Below, piece after piece: positions 1 to 5,793 of a DNA stretch of 5,868 nucleotides. The translations under genes and the position numbers were made by a program. The notes under the pieces were generated by a model. The model saw only the letters and a program-made list of their open reading frames with translations, did not search any database and was not told where the DNA came from. The DNA comes from an uncultured Christensenellaceae bacterium (GTDB taxonomy: Bacteria > Bacillota > Clostridia > Christensenellales > Christensenellaceae), in the NCBI GenBank assembly GCA_934555865.1, contig CAKTFI010000067.1:1-5868 (forward strand). Reading direction: 5' to 3'. Position 1 is the first letter of the stretch; every line of letters begins with the position of its first letter.

Positions 1-502
1 GGTGCGGACGATCCGGGAGGCATATCCGGAGCTCTCCATTCTGGCCGATGTCAAGATTGTGGACGGCGGGTATGGCATCTCGAAAAAGGTGTTCGACCTG
101 GGCGCGAACTATTCTACGGTTGTGGGCTATGCCGACCTGCCCACGCTGGCGGGCGCGGTGCGCGCGGCTAAGGAAGCCGGGGCGGGGCACTATGTCATGG
201 CGGACATGATGCATGTCCCGGACTATGCGGCGCATAAGGAAAAGCTGGATGCAGCGGGCGTCGACTATGTGAGCGCGCATGTGGCGACGGATGCCGCCGG
301 GTTCCAGAAGTTCGAGGATGTGCTCGCCCGCATCGCAAGCGTGCAGTTCAACGCCAAGCTGGCGATCGCCGGGGGCATCACGCTGGAGCGCCTGCCCATC
401 GTGGAAAAGTATCAGCCCGACCTCATCATCGTCGGCGGCGCAATCACGCGCGTGGACGATCCACGGGCGGCGGCCAAGGCGTTCCACGACGCGATCTGCT
501 GA
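1..502 (+). CDS. hxlA: 3-hexulose-6-phosphate synthase-like protein (HUMPS/OMP decarboxylase superfamily), 5' end missing
   Basis: This is the C-terminal 166 residues of a (beta/alpha)8-barrel enzyme. The first complete codon is at position 2. The family is about 205-215 residues long, so roughly 40 are missing and the GTG at 2 is not the real start. The family signature D-x-K-x-x-D is seen as ADVKIVDGG (D16, K18, D21 of the visible part), and the phosphate-binding loops as AGGI (about 123-126) and VGGAITR (144-150). 3-Hexulose-6-phosphate synthase condenses formaldehyde with ribulose 5-phosphate, or runs in reverse to supply pentose phosphate. The sister enzyme 3-keto-L-gulonate-6-phosphate decarboxylase (UlaD) shares the fold. 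Three positions known to separate the two families read D68, T96 and A123 here by my alignment. Asp and Ala are the synthase-like choices, and the decarboxylase's Arg is absent. No isomerase (hxlB) follows; a terminator does. Family is sure, exact substrate less so. Confidence 0.8.
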   Translation, partial: VRTIREAYPELSILADVKIVDGGYGISKKVFDLGANYSTVVGYADLPTLAGAVRAAKEAGAGHYVMADMMHVPDYAAHKEKLDAAGVDYVSAHVATDAAGFQKFEDVLARIASVQFNAKLAIAGGITLERLPIVEKYQPDLIIVGGAITRVDDPRAAAKAFHDAIC

Positions 503-533
503 AGCAGGCAAAACCAAGCAAAGAAAACGGCGG

Positions 534-564
534 GAGCGGGGCCCTTTGGGGCTCTGCTCTTTTT
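534..564 (+). terminator. Rho-independent terminator after the hxlA-like gene
   Basis: An 11-base-pair stem pairs 534-544 with 549-559, including two G-T (G-U in RNA) wobbles, around a TTTG loop, and is followed directly by five T (560-564). It lies 31 bases after the TGA of the upstream gene and before the next promoter. It should end that transcript and insulate the metallopeptidase gene. Confidence 0.85.
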
Positions 565-605
565 GCGTCCGGGCGGTGGCGGCAGCGCGACAAACGGCCT
601 GCCCG

Positions 606-634
606 TTTACTTTTGCGGGGAAATATGGTATGAT
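606..634 (+). promoter_or_regulatory. Sigma-A promoter with extended -10, directly abutting the metallopeptidase start
   Basis: The -35 box is TTTACT (606-611), the spacer is 17 bases, and the -10 box is TATGAT (629-634) preceded by TG at 626-627 (extended -10). Transcription is expected to begin 6-7 bases after the -10 box, at about 640-642, which coincides with the ATG at 641. No Shine-Dalgarno sequence fits between promoter and start codon, so the transcript is predicted to be leaderless. Confidence 0.75.
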
Positions 635-640
635 ACAGCA

Positions 641-1327
641 ATGCAGAAGGAAACGCTAACACAAAACTATATTCTGCGGCGGGAATACCGCAAGAGCCTG
701 AAGCTCAGCATCACGCCGCAGGCGGAAGTGCTGGTGCAGGCGCCGTGGAACCTTTCCCAGGCGGCGATCTCGCGGTTCCTCGAAAAGCATGCCGCGTGGA
801 TCGCGTCACACCTCGCCGAGGCGGAGCAAAACTGCGCCTCCCGGCAGGAGTGGCTGGAAAGCGTCCCCTTCCTCGGGTGGGAATACCCCGTGCGGCGCTG
901 GGCGCAGCGGGAAGTCTGCCTGAGCAAGGGCGTCTTGTACCTGCCCGAGTTGGATTCGCCGGAAAAGGAGCGCCGCAAGGTCGCCGCGTGGTACCGCGCG
1001 CAGGCGAAGGAGCTGCTCCCGCGGCGGACGCAGTATTGGGCGGGAAAAATGCAGAAATCCTACCGGCAGGTGCGCATCTCCAGCGCGCGCAAGCGATGGG
1101 GGTCCTGCACGGGCGAGGGCGTGATCTCCTTTTCCTGGCGGCTTTTGCAGGCGCCGCCCGCCGCGGTGGACTATGTCGTCATCCACGAATTGGCGCACCG
1201 CTACCGGATGGACCACTCCCGGGAATTTTGGGCCTATGTAGAGGCCTATTGCCCGGATTATCCGGCGAGAAAGCGCCTGTTGGAGCAGACGGCAGAGGCG
1301 ATGCGCCGCACCGGGTGGGATATCTGA
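641..1327 (+). CDS. YgjP-type (DUF45) zinc metallopeptidase
   Basis: A 228-residue protein of the YgjP/DUF45 family (M48-related, SprT-like zinc peptidases), which has about this length. The zinc site is HELAH at 182-186 (H182, H186 ligands, E183 catalytic base) with the family's downstream H192 in MDHSREFW as likely third ligand. The conserved RKRWGSC block is at 150-156. The N-terminal part carries the usual beta-rich segment (about 10-37). No signal peptide or membrane segment is seen, so it should be cytoplasmic; substrates of this family are poorly known. The start at 641 was chosen because it fits family length and lies just after a strong promoter. The reading frame is open further upstream (ATG at 563), but that start would lie before the promoter and add unrelated residues. 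The gene stands alone, facing the tRNA gene at its 3' end. No terminator of its own is visible. Confidence 0.9.
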   Translation: MQKETLTQNYILRREYRKSLKLSITPQAEVLVQAPWNLSQAAISRFLEKHAAWIASHLAEAEQNCASRQEWLESVPFLGWEYPVRRWAQREVCLSKGVLYLPELDSPEKERRKVAAWYRAQAKELLPRRTQYWAGKMQKSYRQVRISSARKRWGSCTGEGVISFSWRLLQAPPAAVDYVVIHELAHRYRMDHSREFWAYVEAYCPDYPARKRLLEQTAEAMRRTGWDI

Positions 1328-1340
1328 GGCGCAGTTGGGC

Positions 1341-1370
1341 ATAAAAAAAGGGAACAGCGTCGCTGTTCCC
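1341..1370 (-). terminator. Rho-independent terminator of tRNA-Leu
   Basis: Read on the minus strand, a perfect 9-base-pair stem (1362-1370 with 1350-1358) and a 3-base loop are followed by seven T (complement of 1343-1349). It begins one base after the CCA end of the tRNA. On the plus strand the hairpin is not followed by T, so it should work only for the minus-strand transcript. Confidence 0.9.
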
Positions 1371-1371
1371 A

Positions 1372-1458
1372 TGGTGCCGAAGGCCGGACTCGAACCGGCA
1401 CGGTATCGCTACCGGTGGATTTTGAGTCCACTACGTCTGCCAATTCCATCACTTCGGC
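1372..1458 (-). tRNA. tRNA-Leu, anticodon CAA
   Basis: An 87-base class II tRNA with encoded CCA (complement of 1372-1374). The acceptor stem is GCCGAAG pairing with CTTCGGC. The D-arm contains GGAATTGGCAGAC. The anticodon arm is GTGGA-CTCAAAA-TCCAC, which places CAA at complement 1422-1424. The long variable arm forms CGGTA-GCGA-TACCG, and the T-arm contains GGTTCGAGTCC. The acceptor stem and T-arm closely resemble E. coli tRNA-Leu(CAA). It reads UUG codons, which occur in the neighbouring genes. It forms a monocistronic unit with its own promoter and terminator, opposite in direction to every protein gene in the window. Confidence 0.97.
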
Positions 1459-1469
1459 TAACAGAACTT

Positions 1470-1498
1470 ATCATAGCAGAAAAACACAGGCGCGTCAA
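1470..1498 (-). promoter_or_regulatory. Sigma-A promoter of tRNA-Leu
   Basis: On the minus strand the -35 box TTGACG (complement 1493-1498), a 17-base spacer and the -10 box TATGAT (complement 1470-1475) are present, with an extended -10 TG two bases upstream. The -10 box ends 11 bases before the mature tRNA 5' end, leaving a short 5' leader of about 4-6 bases. The -35 box touches the AAGGA at 1497-1501 that may be the ribosome binding site of the divergent sigma factor gene. Confidence 0.85.
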
Positions 1499-1514
1499 GG
1501 ATTAAAGAGAGAAA

Positions 1515-2075
1515 ATGGACGAAAATCAATGCCTGAAACGGGCGCAGTGGGGCGATCTGGCCGCCTTTTCCGAATTGCTGGAGTGCTATCGCACGAAAAT
1601 ATATGCCGTCGCGCTGCGCTTTTGCCGCAACGCGCAGGATGCGGAGGATGTCGCCCAGGAGGCGGCCATCAAGATCTACCGCGCGCTCGGGCGCTATCGG
1701 GCGGAGGCGGCCTTCTCCACCTGGGTCTATGCGATCACGCGCAATGCGGCGATGGACTTCCTGCGCCGCCGCAAAAAGGTGCAGGAGGCCGAGTGCAGCC
1801 TGCCGCTTTGGGAATTTTCGCTGGTGCTGCCCGAGGCCGGCGTGCCGGACGAGATCGCGGCGCGGGAGGGGATGCGCGCGCTGTATGCGCTCATCGAGGC
1901 GCTGCCGCCGGCGCAGCGGGCGGTGTTGATCCTGCGGGATGTCGACGGATACGCCTATGAGGAGATCGCGGAACTGCTGGGCATCTCGCTCGGCACGGTG
2001 AAATCGCGCATCGCGCGGGCGCGGGCGGCCGTCCGGCAGGGCTATGACCGGGCGAAGGAGCAGACAGAAAAATGA
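1515..2075 (+). CDS. ECF-type RNA polymerase sigma factor
   Basis: A 186-residue group 4 (ECF) sigma-70 family protein with only regions 2 and 4. Region 2 covers about 10-88: DAEDVAQE (42-49) is the core-binding 2.2 segment, and FSTWVYAITRNAAMDFLRRR (67-86) is the -10-recognising 2.3/2.4 segment. A linker (about 89-128) leads to region 4 (about 129-176), beginning LPPAQRAV and ending in the helix-turn-helix around YEEIAELLGISLGTVKSR (148-165). It directs RNA polymerase to a special promoter set that cannot be told from here. The start gives a normal ECF N-terminus, but the ribosome site is weak: AAGGA 13 bases upstream or a poor AGAG closer in. No anti-sigma factor gene follows; polA begins 10 bases after the stop. 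No convincing promoter is visible in the short gap to the tRNA, only an isolated TATCAT at 1469-1474. Confidence 0.92.
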   Translation: MDENQCLKRAQWGDLAAFSELLECYRTKIYAVALRFCRNAQDAEDVAQEAAIKIYRALGRYRAEAAFSTWVYAITRNAAMDFLRRRKKVQEAECSLPLWEFSLVLPEAGVPDEIAAREGMRALYALIEALPPAQRAVLILRDVDGYAYEEIAELLGISLGTVKSRIARARAAVRQGYDRAKEQTEK

Positions 2076-2079
2076 GGAG
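2074..2079 (+). promoter_or_regulatory. Ribosome binding site of polA
   Basis: GAGGAG lies 6 bases before the ATG at 2086 and overlaps the stop codon of the sigma factor gene. It decides for 2086 over the in-frame upstream ATG at 2044, which lies inside the sigma gene and would add 14 non-family residues. Confidence 0.85.
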
Positions 2080-2085
2080 AGACAA

Positions 2086-4644
2086 ATGGCAAAGACCTTG
2101 GTTTTGATCGATGGCAACAGCCTGGTATTCCGGGCGTTTCACGCGCTGCCCCCCATGACTCGGGAGGACGGCACGCCGGTGAACGCGGCCTATGGCTTTT
2201 TTACGATGCTATTTCGGATCCTGGAGGAGCGCACGCCGGACTATCTGGGCGTGGCGTTTGATGTCGCGCAGCCGACCTTCCGCAAGAAGCTGTATCCGGA
2301 CTATAAGGGCACGCGCGCCAAGACGCCGGAGGAGCTGCTTTTGCAGATCCCGCTCATCCAGCAGGCGCTTAACAAGCTAGGCGTCCGCGTGCTGACGCTG
2401 CCGGGGTATGAGGCGGACGACATCCTGGGAACCCTGAGCGCCCGGGCGGAGGCGGAGGCCGTGTTTTCCTACCTCTACACCGGCGATCGGGACGCGCTGC
2501 AGCTCATCTCACCCGCAACACAGGTGATGCTGACCCGCAAGGGCGTGAGCGAGGTGGAGGTATACGACGCGGCACATCTGCAAGAGGTGCTGGGGCTGGA
2601 GCCGCGGCAGATTATCGACATGAAGGGGCTGCAGGGGGACGCCTCGGACAACATCCCGGGCATCGCCGGGGTGGGCGAAAAGACGGCCCTCAAACTGCTG
2701 CATCAATTCAGCAGCGTGGAAAACCTCTATGCGCACATCGACGAGCTCCCCAAAAACAAGATGCGCGAAAAGGTGGAGAACGGCAGGGAGAGCGCGTTTT
2801 TCTCCAAGCAGTTGGCGACGATTGAACGCGATGCACCGCTGGAGCTGCCGCTTTCGGCGCTGGCCTTTGCGGGGCTTGCAGACGAGTCGCTTTTGGAAGT
2901 GTTGGAGGACTTCGGGTTCCATTCCATTGCGAAGCGCATGGGGTTAAAACGGCAGCCCGCGGCCGAAGCGCCCGCGCAGCGAGAACTTGGCAGTCTGGAG
3001 GATGTCCGGGCGCTCTGCGCACAGATCCGTGCGGCCGGGCGGCTGGCCATGTGCGAGGCGGAGGGAAAGCTCTGGTTCTATGCCGGGGCGGAGGAATGGG
3101 CCCTGTCCCTGCAGCCGGACCTGTTTGGTGAGCGGCTGAGCCTGGCGCAGGCGATGCCGGTCCTGCGGGAGGTTCTGGCGGACGAGGCGGTCGAAAAGAC
3201 CGTGTATGACGCCAAGGCGCTCCTGCACCTGTGCGCGGCGCAGCAGGCGACGCTGGCGGGCATCGCGTTTGACACGCTGCTTGCGGACTATGTGCTCAAC
3301 CCGACGCGGCGCGACTTTTCGCTCGGCAACCTGCGGGAGGTCTATGCGGCGGCCGGGAATGCCGCGGCGCTCCCCGTCCTGCGGGCGGCGCAGATGGCGG
3401 CGATCCGGAAAAATGACCTCTCGATGGTGTTTTACGAGATCGAAATGCCGCTTTGCCGCGTGCTGTTCCAAATGGAGCAGGAGGGCTTCACGATCGACAC
3501 GGCGCTGCTGGACGACCTGAGCCGGGACTATGCCGCGCGCATTGAGGCCGTACGGAGCGAGATCTATGCCCTTGCGGGGACGGAGGATTTCAACATCGCC
3601 TCGACAAAGCAGCTGGGGCAGATCCTGTTTGAAAAGCTGGGGCTGCCGGTCGTCAAAAAGACCAAGACCGGCTATTCCACCAATGCGGAGGTGCTGGAGC
3701 GCCTGAGCGGCATGCACCCGATCGTCGACAAGATCGGCGAATTCCGCTTGCTCACCAAGCTCAAGAGCACCTATCTGGACGGCCTGCACACGCTGGCCGA
3801 CCCGGCGACGCACAAGGTGCACACGACTTTCAGCCAGACGGCGACGGCGACCGGGCGCATTTCCAGCCTGGAGCCCAATTTGCAAAATATCCCGGTGCGG
3901 TCGGAATTCACTTCGCACATCCGGCGGCTGTTCGTCCCCTCGCGCGAGGGGGGGAGTATCGTCTCGGCCGACTATTCGCAGATCGAGCTGCGCGTGCTGG
4001 CGCATATCTCCGGGGACGCGCACATGTGCGACGCCTTTCAAAAGGAAGAGGACATCCACGCGCGCACGGCGTCGGAGATCTTTGGCGTGCCGCTTGCGGA
4101 GGTGACGCCCGAGATGCGCAGCAGTGCCAAGGCGGTCAACTTCGGGATTGTCTATGGCATCAGTGACTTCGGCCTGGCGCGCAACCTCGGCATCCCGCGC
4201 TTTCGAGCAGAGGCGTATATCGAACGCTACCTGGAGGAATTTACCGGTGTGCGCCGGTATATGAAGGAGATTGTGGAGCAAGCGCGGCGGGAGGGCTGTG
4301 TGCGCACGCTCTATGGGCGCATCCGCTATATCCCGGAGATCACCGCCAGCAATTTCAACCAGCGCTCAGCGGCGGAGCGCATCGCGCTCAATACGCCGAT
4401 CCAGGGGACGGCCGCCGACATCATCAAGATCGCAATGATCCACGCGGCAGCAGAGTTGGAGGCAGAGGGACTCTGTTCGCGCTTGATCTCGCAGGTGCAC
4501 GACGAACTCATCGTCGACACGGCGCCGGGCGAGGAAGAGGCGGTCAAGGCGATCCTAAAGCGGACGATGGAGAGCGTGATCTCGCTGGAGGTGCCGCTCA
4601 AGGTCAATGTCGCCTGCGGAAAGAATTGGGCGGAGGCGAAATGA
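2086..4644 (+). CDS. polA: DNA polymerase I, with degenerate 3'-5' exonuclease domain
   Basis: Full-length 852-residue Pol I for DNA repair and removal of Okazaki RNA primers. The 5'-nuclease domain is about 1-290: LVLIDGNS (5-12), GYEADD (107-112), TGDRD (132-136) and the helix-hairpin-helix region around GDASDNIPG (184-192) supply the metal-binding acids. The middle domain (about 300-455) has the proofreading fold but lacks its acids. The first-motif D-x-E is not seen near 320-326 (RLAMCEAEG), the second motif reads KTVYDAK (371-377), and the last motif is absent, as in Bacillus stearothermophilus and Taq Pol I. The polymerase domain (about 456-852) is intact: motif A SADYSQIELR (627-636; D629, steric-gate E634), motif B RSSAKAVNFGIVYG (678-691; R678, K682, F686, Y690), and motif C QVHDELI (803-809; D806). 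F686 predicts discrimination against dideoxynucleotides. Its stop overlaps the coaE start, so the two are translationally coupled. Confidence 0.98.
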   Translation: MAKTLVLIDGNSLVFRAFHALPPMTREDGTPVNAAYGFFTMLFRILEERTPDYLGVAFDVAQPTFRKKLYPDYKGTRAKTPEELLLQIPLIQQALNKLGVRVLTLPGYEADDILGTLSARAEAEAVFSYLYTGDRDALQLISPATQVMLTRKGVSEVEVYDAAHLQEVLGLEPRQIIDMKGLQGDASDNIPGIAGVGEKTALKLLHQFSSVENLYAHIDELPKNKMREKVENGRESAFFSKQLATIERDAPLELPLSALAFAGLADESLLEVLEDFGFHSIAKRMGLKRQPAAEAPAQRELGSLEDVRALCAQIRAAGRLAMCEAEGKLWFYAGAEEWALSLQPDLFGERLSLAQAMPVLREVLADEAVEKTVYDAKALLHLCAAQQATLAGIAFDTLLADYVLNPTRRDFSLGNLREVYAAAGNAAALPVLRAAQMAAIRKNDLSMVFYEIEMPLCRVLFQMEQEGFTIDTALLDDLSRDYAARIEAVRSEIYALAGTEDFNIASTKQLGQILFEKLGLPVVKKTKTGYSTNAEVLERLSGMHPIVDKIGEFRLLTKLKSTYLDGLHTLADPATHKVHTTFSQTATATGRISSLEPNLQNIPVRSEFTSHIRRLFVPSREGGSIVSADYSQIELRVLAHISGDAHMCDAFQKEEDIHARTASEIFGVPLAEVTPEMRSSAKAVNFGIVYGISDFGLARNLGIPRFRAEAYIERYLEEFTGVRRYMKEIVEQARREGCVRTLYGRIRYIPEITASNFNQRSAAERIALNTPIQGTAADIIKIAMIHAAAELEAEGLCSRLISQVHDELIVDTAPGEEEAVKAILKRTMESVISLEVPLKVNVACGKNWAEAK
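4632..4636 (+). promoter_or_regulatory. Ribosome binding site of coaE
   Basis: GGAGG inside the end of polA is 7 bases before the ATG at 4644 and 4 bases before the ATG at 4641. The spacing favours 4644. Both starts overlap the polA stop (TGA 4642-4644). Confidence 0.75.
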
Positions 4645-5222
4645 TGGAAGTGATCGGACTGACGGGGCAGATCGCAAGCGGCAAATCGACGGTTTCCGCC
4701 TATCTGCGGCAGAAGGGCTTTGCCATTGTGGACGCGGACGAGATCGCGCATGCGGTGCTGCGGCGCGGCGGCCGGGCATATGCGGCGGTGGTGCGGCAAT
4801 TCGGCGCGGAGTTTGTGAGGCCGGACGGAGAGATCGACCGCCGCAAGCTCGGCCGGGCCGTCTTTGCCGACCCGGAAAAGCTGGCACAGCTCAATGCGAT
4901 CACGCACCCCTGCATCTGTGCGGAGATCCGTGCAGAGCTGGCGGGGCGGCAGGGGACCGTTTTTTTGGACGCGCCGCTTTTGGTGCAGGCGGGGCTGGAT
5001 TCCCTGTGCGGGGAGATCTGGAATGTCACGGCGGACGACGCGCTGCGGCTCCGGCGTATTCAGGCGCGCGATGGGCTGAACGCGGAGGAGGCCCGGGCGC
5101 GCATGCAGAGTCAGGCGGGCGTGCGCATGCCCGCCGACCGGCCGGTCCGCATGATCGACAATTCAGCCGACACCGCGGCGCTGTATCGGCAGGTGGAGGC
5201 GCTTTTGGAGGGGAGGGAGTGA
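4644..5222 (+). CDS. coaE: Dephospho-CoA kinase
   Basis: A 192-residue P-loop kinase that phosphorylates the 3'-hydroxyl of the ribose in dephospho-CoA, the last step of CoA synthesis in the cytoplasm. Length is normal for the family (about 190-205). The Walker A loop is GQIASGKST (8-16); the second residue is Gln where most CoaE proteins have Gly, but the G-x4-G-K-S pattern is kept. The CoaE signature acids are at DADEIAH (30-36), ITHP is at 86-89, LDAPLL at 108-113, the lid region at about 140-157 (RDGLNAEEARARMQSQ) and IDNSAD at 171-176. The start at 4644 is chosen by ribosome-site spacing; 4641 would add one Met. It is coupled to polA by overlap and followed after 1 base by the transglycosylase gene. 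In Bacillus, mutM lies between polA and coaE; it is missing here. Confidence 0.96.
   Translation: MEVIGLTGQIASGKSTVSAYLRQKGFAIVDADEIAHAVLRRGGRAYAAVVRQFGAEFVRPDGEIDRRKLGRAVFADPEKLAQLNAITHPCICAEIRAELAGRQGTVFLDAPLLVQAGLDSLCGEIWNVTADDALRLRRIQARDGLNAEEARARMQSQAGVRMPADRPVRMIDNSADTAALYRQVEALLEGRE
5212..5216 (+). promoter_or_regulatory. Ribosome binding site of the lytic transglycosylase gene
   Basis: GGAGG, 7 bases before the ATG at 5224 and inside the last codons of coaE. It is one of the strongest sites in the window and supports co-transcription with coaE. Confidence 0.8.
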
Positions 5223-5223
5223 C

Positions 5224-5793
5224 ATGAAGAAGCATAAGAGGCGCGTGACGCTGCTCCTGCTGGCGCTGTTTGTCCTGCTTTCGGCCGCGGGGGCGTATGC
5301 CTACCTGCGCGTGCGCTTCCCGCTCAGGTACGAGGCGCTGGTGCAGACCTATGCGGCGGAATATGAGCTGGAGCCGAGCTTTGTGCTGGCGGTTATCTGG
5401 GCGGAGAGCTCCTTCCGGCCGGAGGCGACCTCGCACGCGGGCGCGCGGGGGCTGATGCAGCTCATGCCCGCCACGGGCGAGTGGATTGCGGGCAAGCTGG
5501 GAATCGAGGACTTCACGGCCGACCGGCTCTATGACCCCGAGACCAACATCCGCCTCGGCTGCTGGTACCTCGGGTATCTGCGGGAGCGCTTCGGCGGCAA
5601 CGAGGTCAAGATGCTCGCAGGGTATAACGCCGGGCCCAACAATGTGAAGAAATGGCAGGAGCAATGGGGTGAGGGGCACGAGCCCACGGCGGCGGACATC
5701 CCCTTCCCCGAAACCGAACAATATGTAAAGAAGGTGTGCAATGCGAAACTTCTCTATGCGTGGCTATATCATCTGGAAGCGGCGGGCGCTTAG
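5224..5793 (+). CDS. Membrane-anchored lytic transglycosylase (SLT domain, Slt70/MltE-like)
   Basis: A 189-residue protein with a basic N-terminus (MKKHKRR) and one hydrophobic segment (about 8-28) that is an uncleaved anchor or signal peptide, placing the rest outside the membrane. The SLT domain (GH23 fold, about 38-180) has the catalytic Glu in AESSF (E61), GLMQLMP (76-82), NIRLG (108-112), AGYNAGP (132-138) and the C-terminal IPFPETEQYVKKV (159-171). Such enzymes cleave the MurNAc-GlcNAc bond of peptidoglycan and leave 1,6-anhydro-MurNAc ends. They serve in wall turnover, growth or opening the wall for envelope machines. The protein is little more than the catalytic domain, with no LysM or other wall-binding repeat. 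Its last 53 bases overlap the next gene in another frame. Similar small SLT proteins near coaE are, to my knowledge, common in Clostridia. Confidence 0.94.
   Translation: MKKHKRRVTLLLLALFVLLSAAGAYAYLRVRFPLRYEALVQTYAAEYELEPSFVLAVIWAESSFRPEATSHAGARGLMQLMPATGEWIAGKLGIEDFTADRLYDPETNIRLGCWYLGYLRERFGGNEVKMLAGYNAGPNNVKKWQEQWGEGHEPTAADIPFPETEQYVKKVCNAKLLYAWLYHLEAAGA
5729..5734 (+). promoter_or_regulatory. Ribosome binding site of the lipoprotein gene
   Basis: AGAAGG, 6 bases before the ATG at 5741, lies inside the transglycosylase gene. It favours 5741 over the next in-frame ATG at 5756, which has no purine-rich site before it. Confidence 0.6.

Noticed and set aside
563..640. Upstream start (ATG at 563) for the metallopeptidase
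   Set aside because: It would place the start before the promoter and only a few bases beyond the terminator stem. The extra 26 residues do not resemble the family.
745..1344. Open frame overlapping the metallopeptidase gene in another plus-strand frame
   Set aside because: It is a shadow of the DUF45 gene, rich in Gly/Ala/Arg and without motifs. The real frame has HELAH and RKRWGSC.
1422..1474. Possible sigma-A promoter for the sigma-polA operon using TATCAT at 1469-1474
   Set aside because: The -10 match is good, but no acceptable -35 box lies 16-18 bases upstream and there is no extended -10 TG. The match is largely the reverse complement of the tRNA -10 box.
1462..1496. Possible autoregulatory ECF promoter: AGAACTT (1463-1469) and CGTC (1493-1496) before the sigma gene
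   Set aside because: The AAC and CGTC elements are about 25 bases apart, well over the 15-17 expected of ECF promoters, and CGTC falls in the reverse complement of the tRNA -35 box.
3936..3951. Perfect 16-base palindrome (CCCCTCGC and its complement) inside polA
   Set aside because: It lies within coding sequence for VPSREGG just before motif A, has no T-run, and can arise by chance in GC-rich codons.
4242..4259. Inverted repeat TACCGG/CCGGTA with a 6-base loop inside polA
   Set aside because: It is a short 6-base stem within a conserved coding region with no terminator or operator context.
2944..4281. A 445-codon open frame on the minus strand opposite polA
   Set aside because: It is antisense to a certain gene whose GC-rich third positions keep that frame free of stops. 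The translation is Arg/Leu/Gln-rich with no recognisable domain, and no ribosome site was evident.
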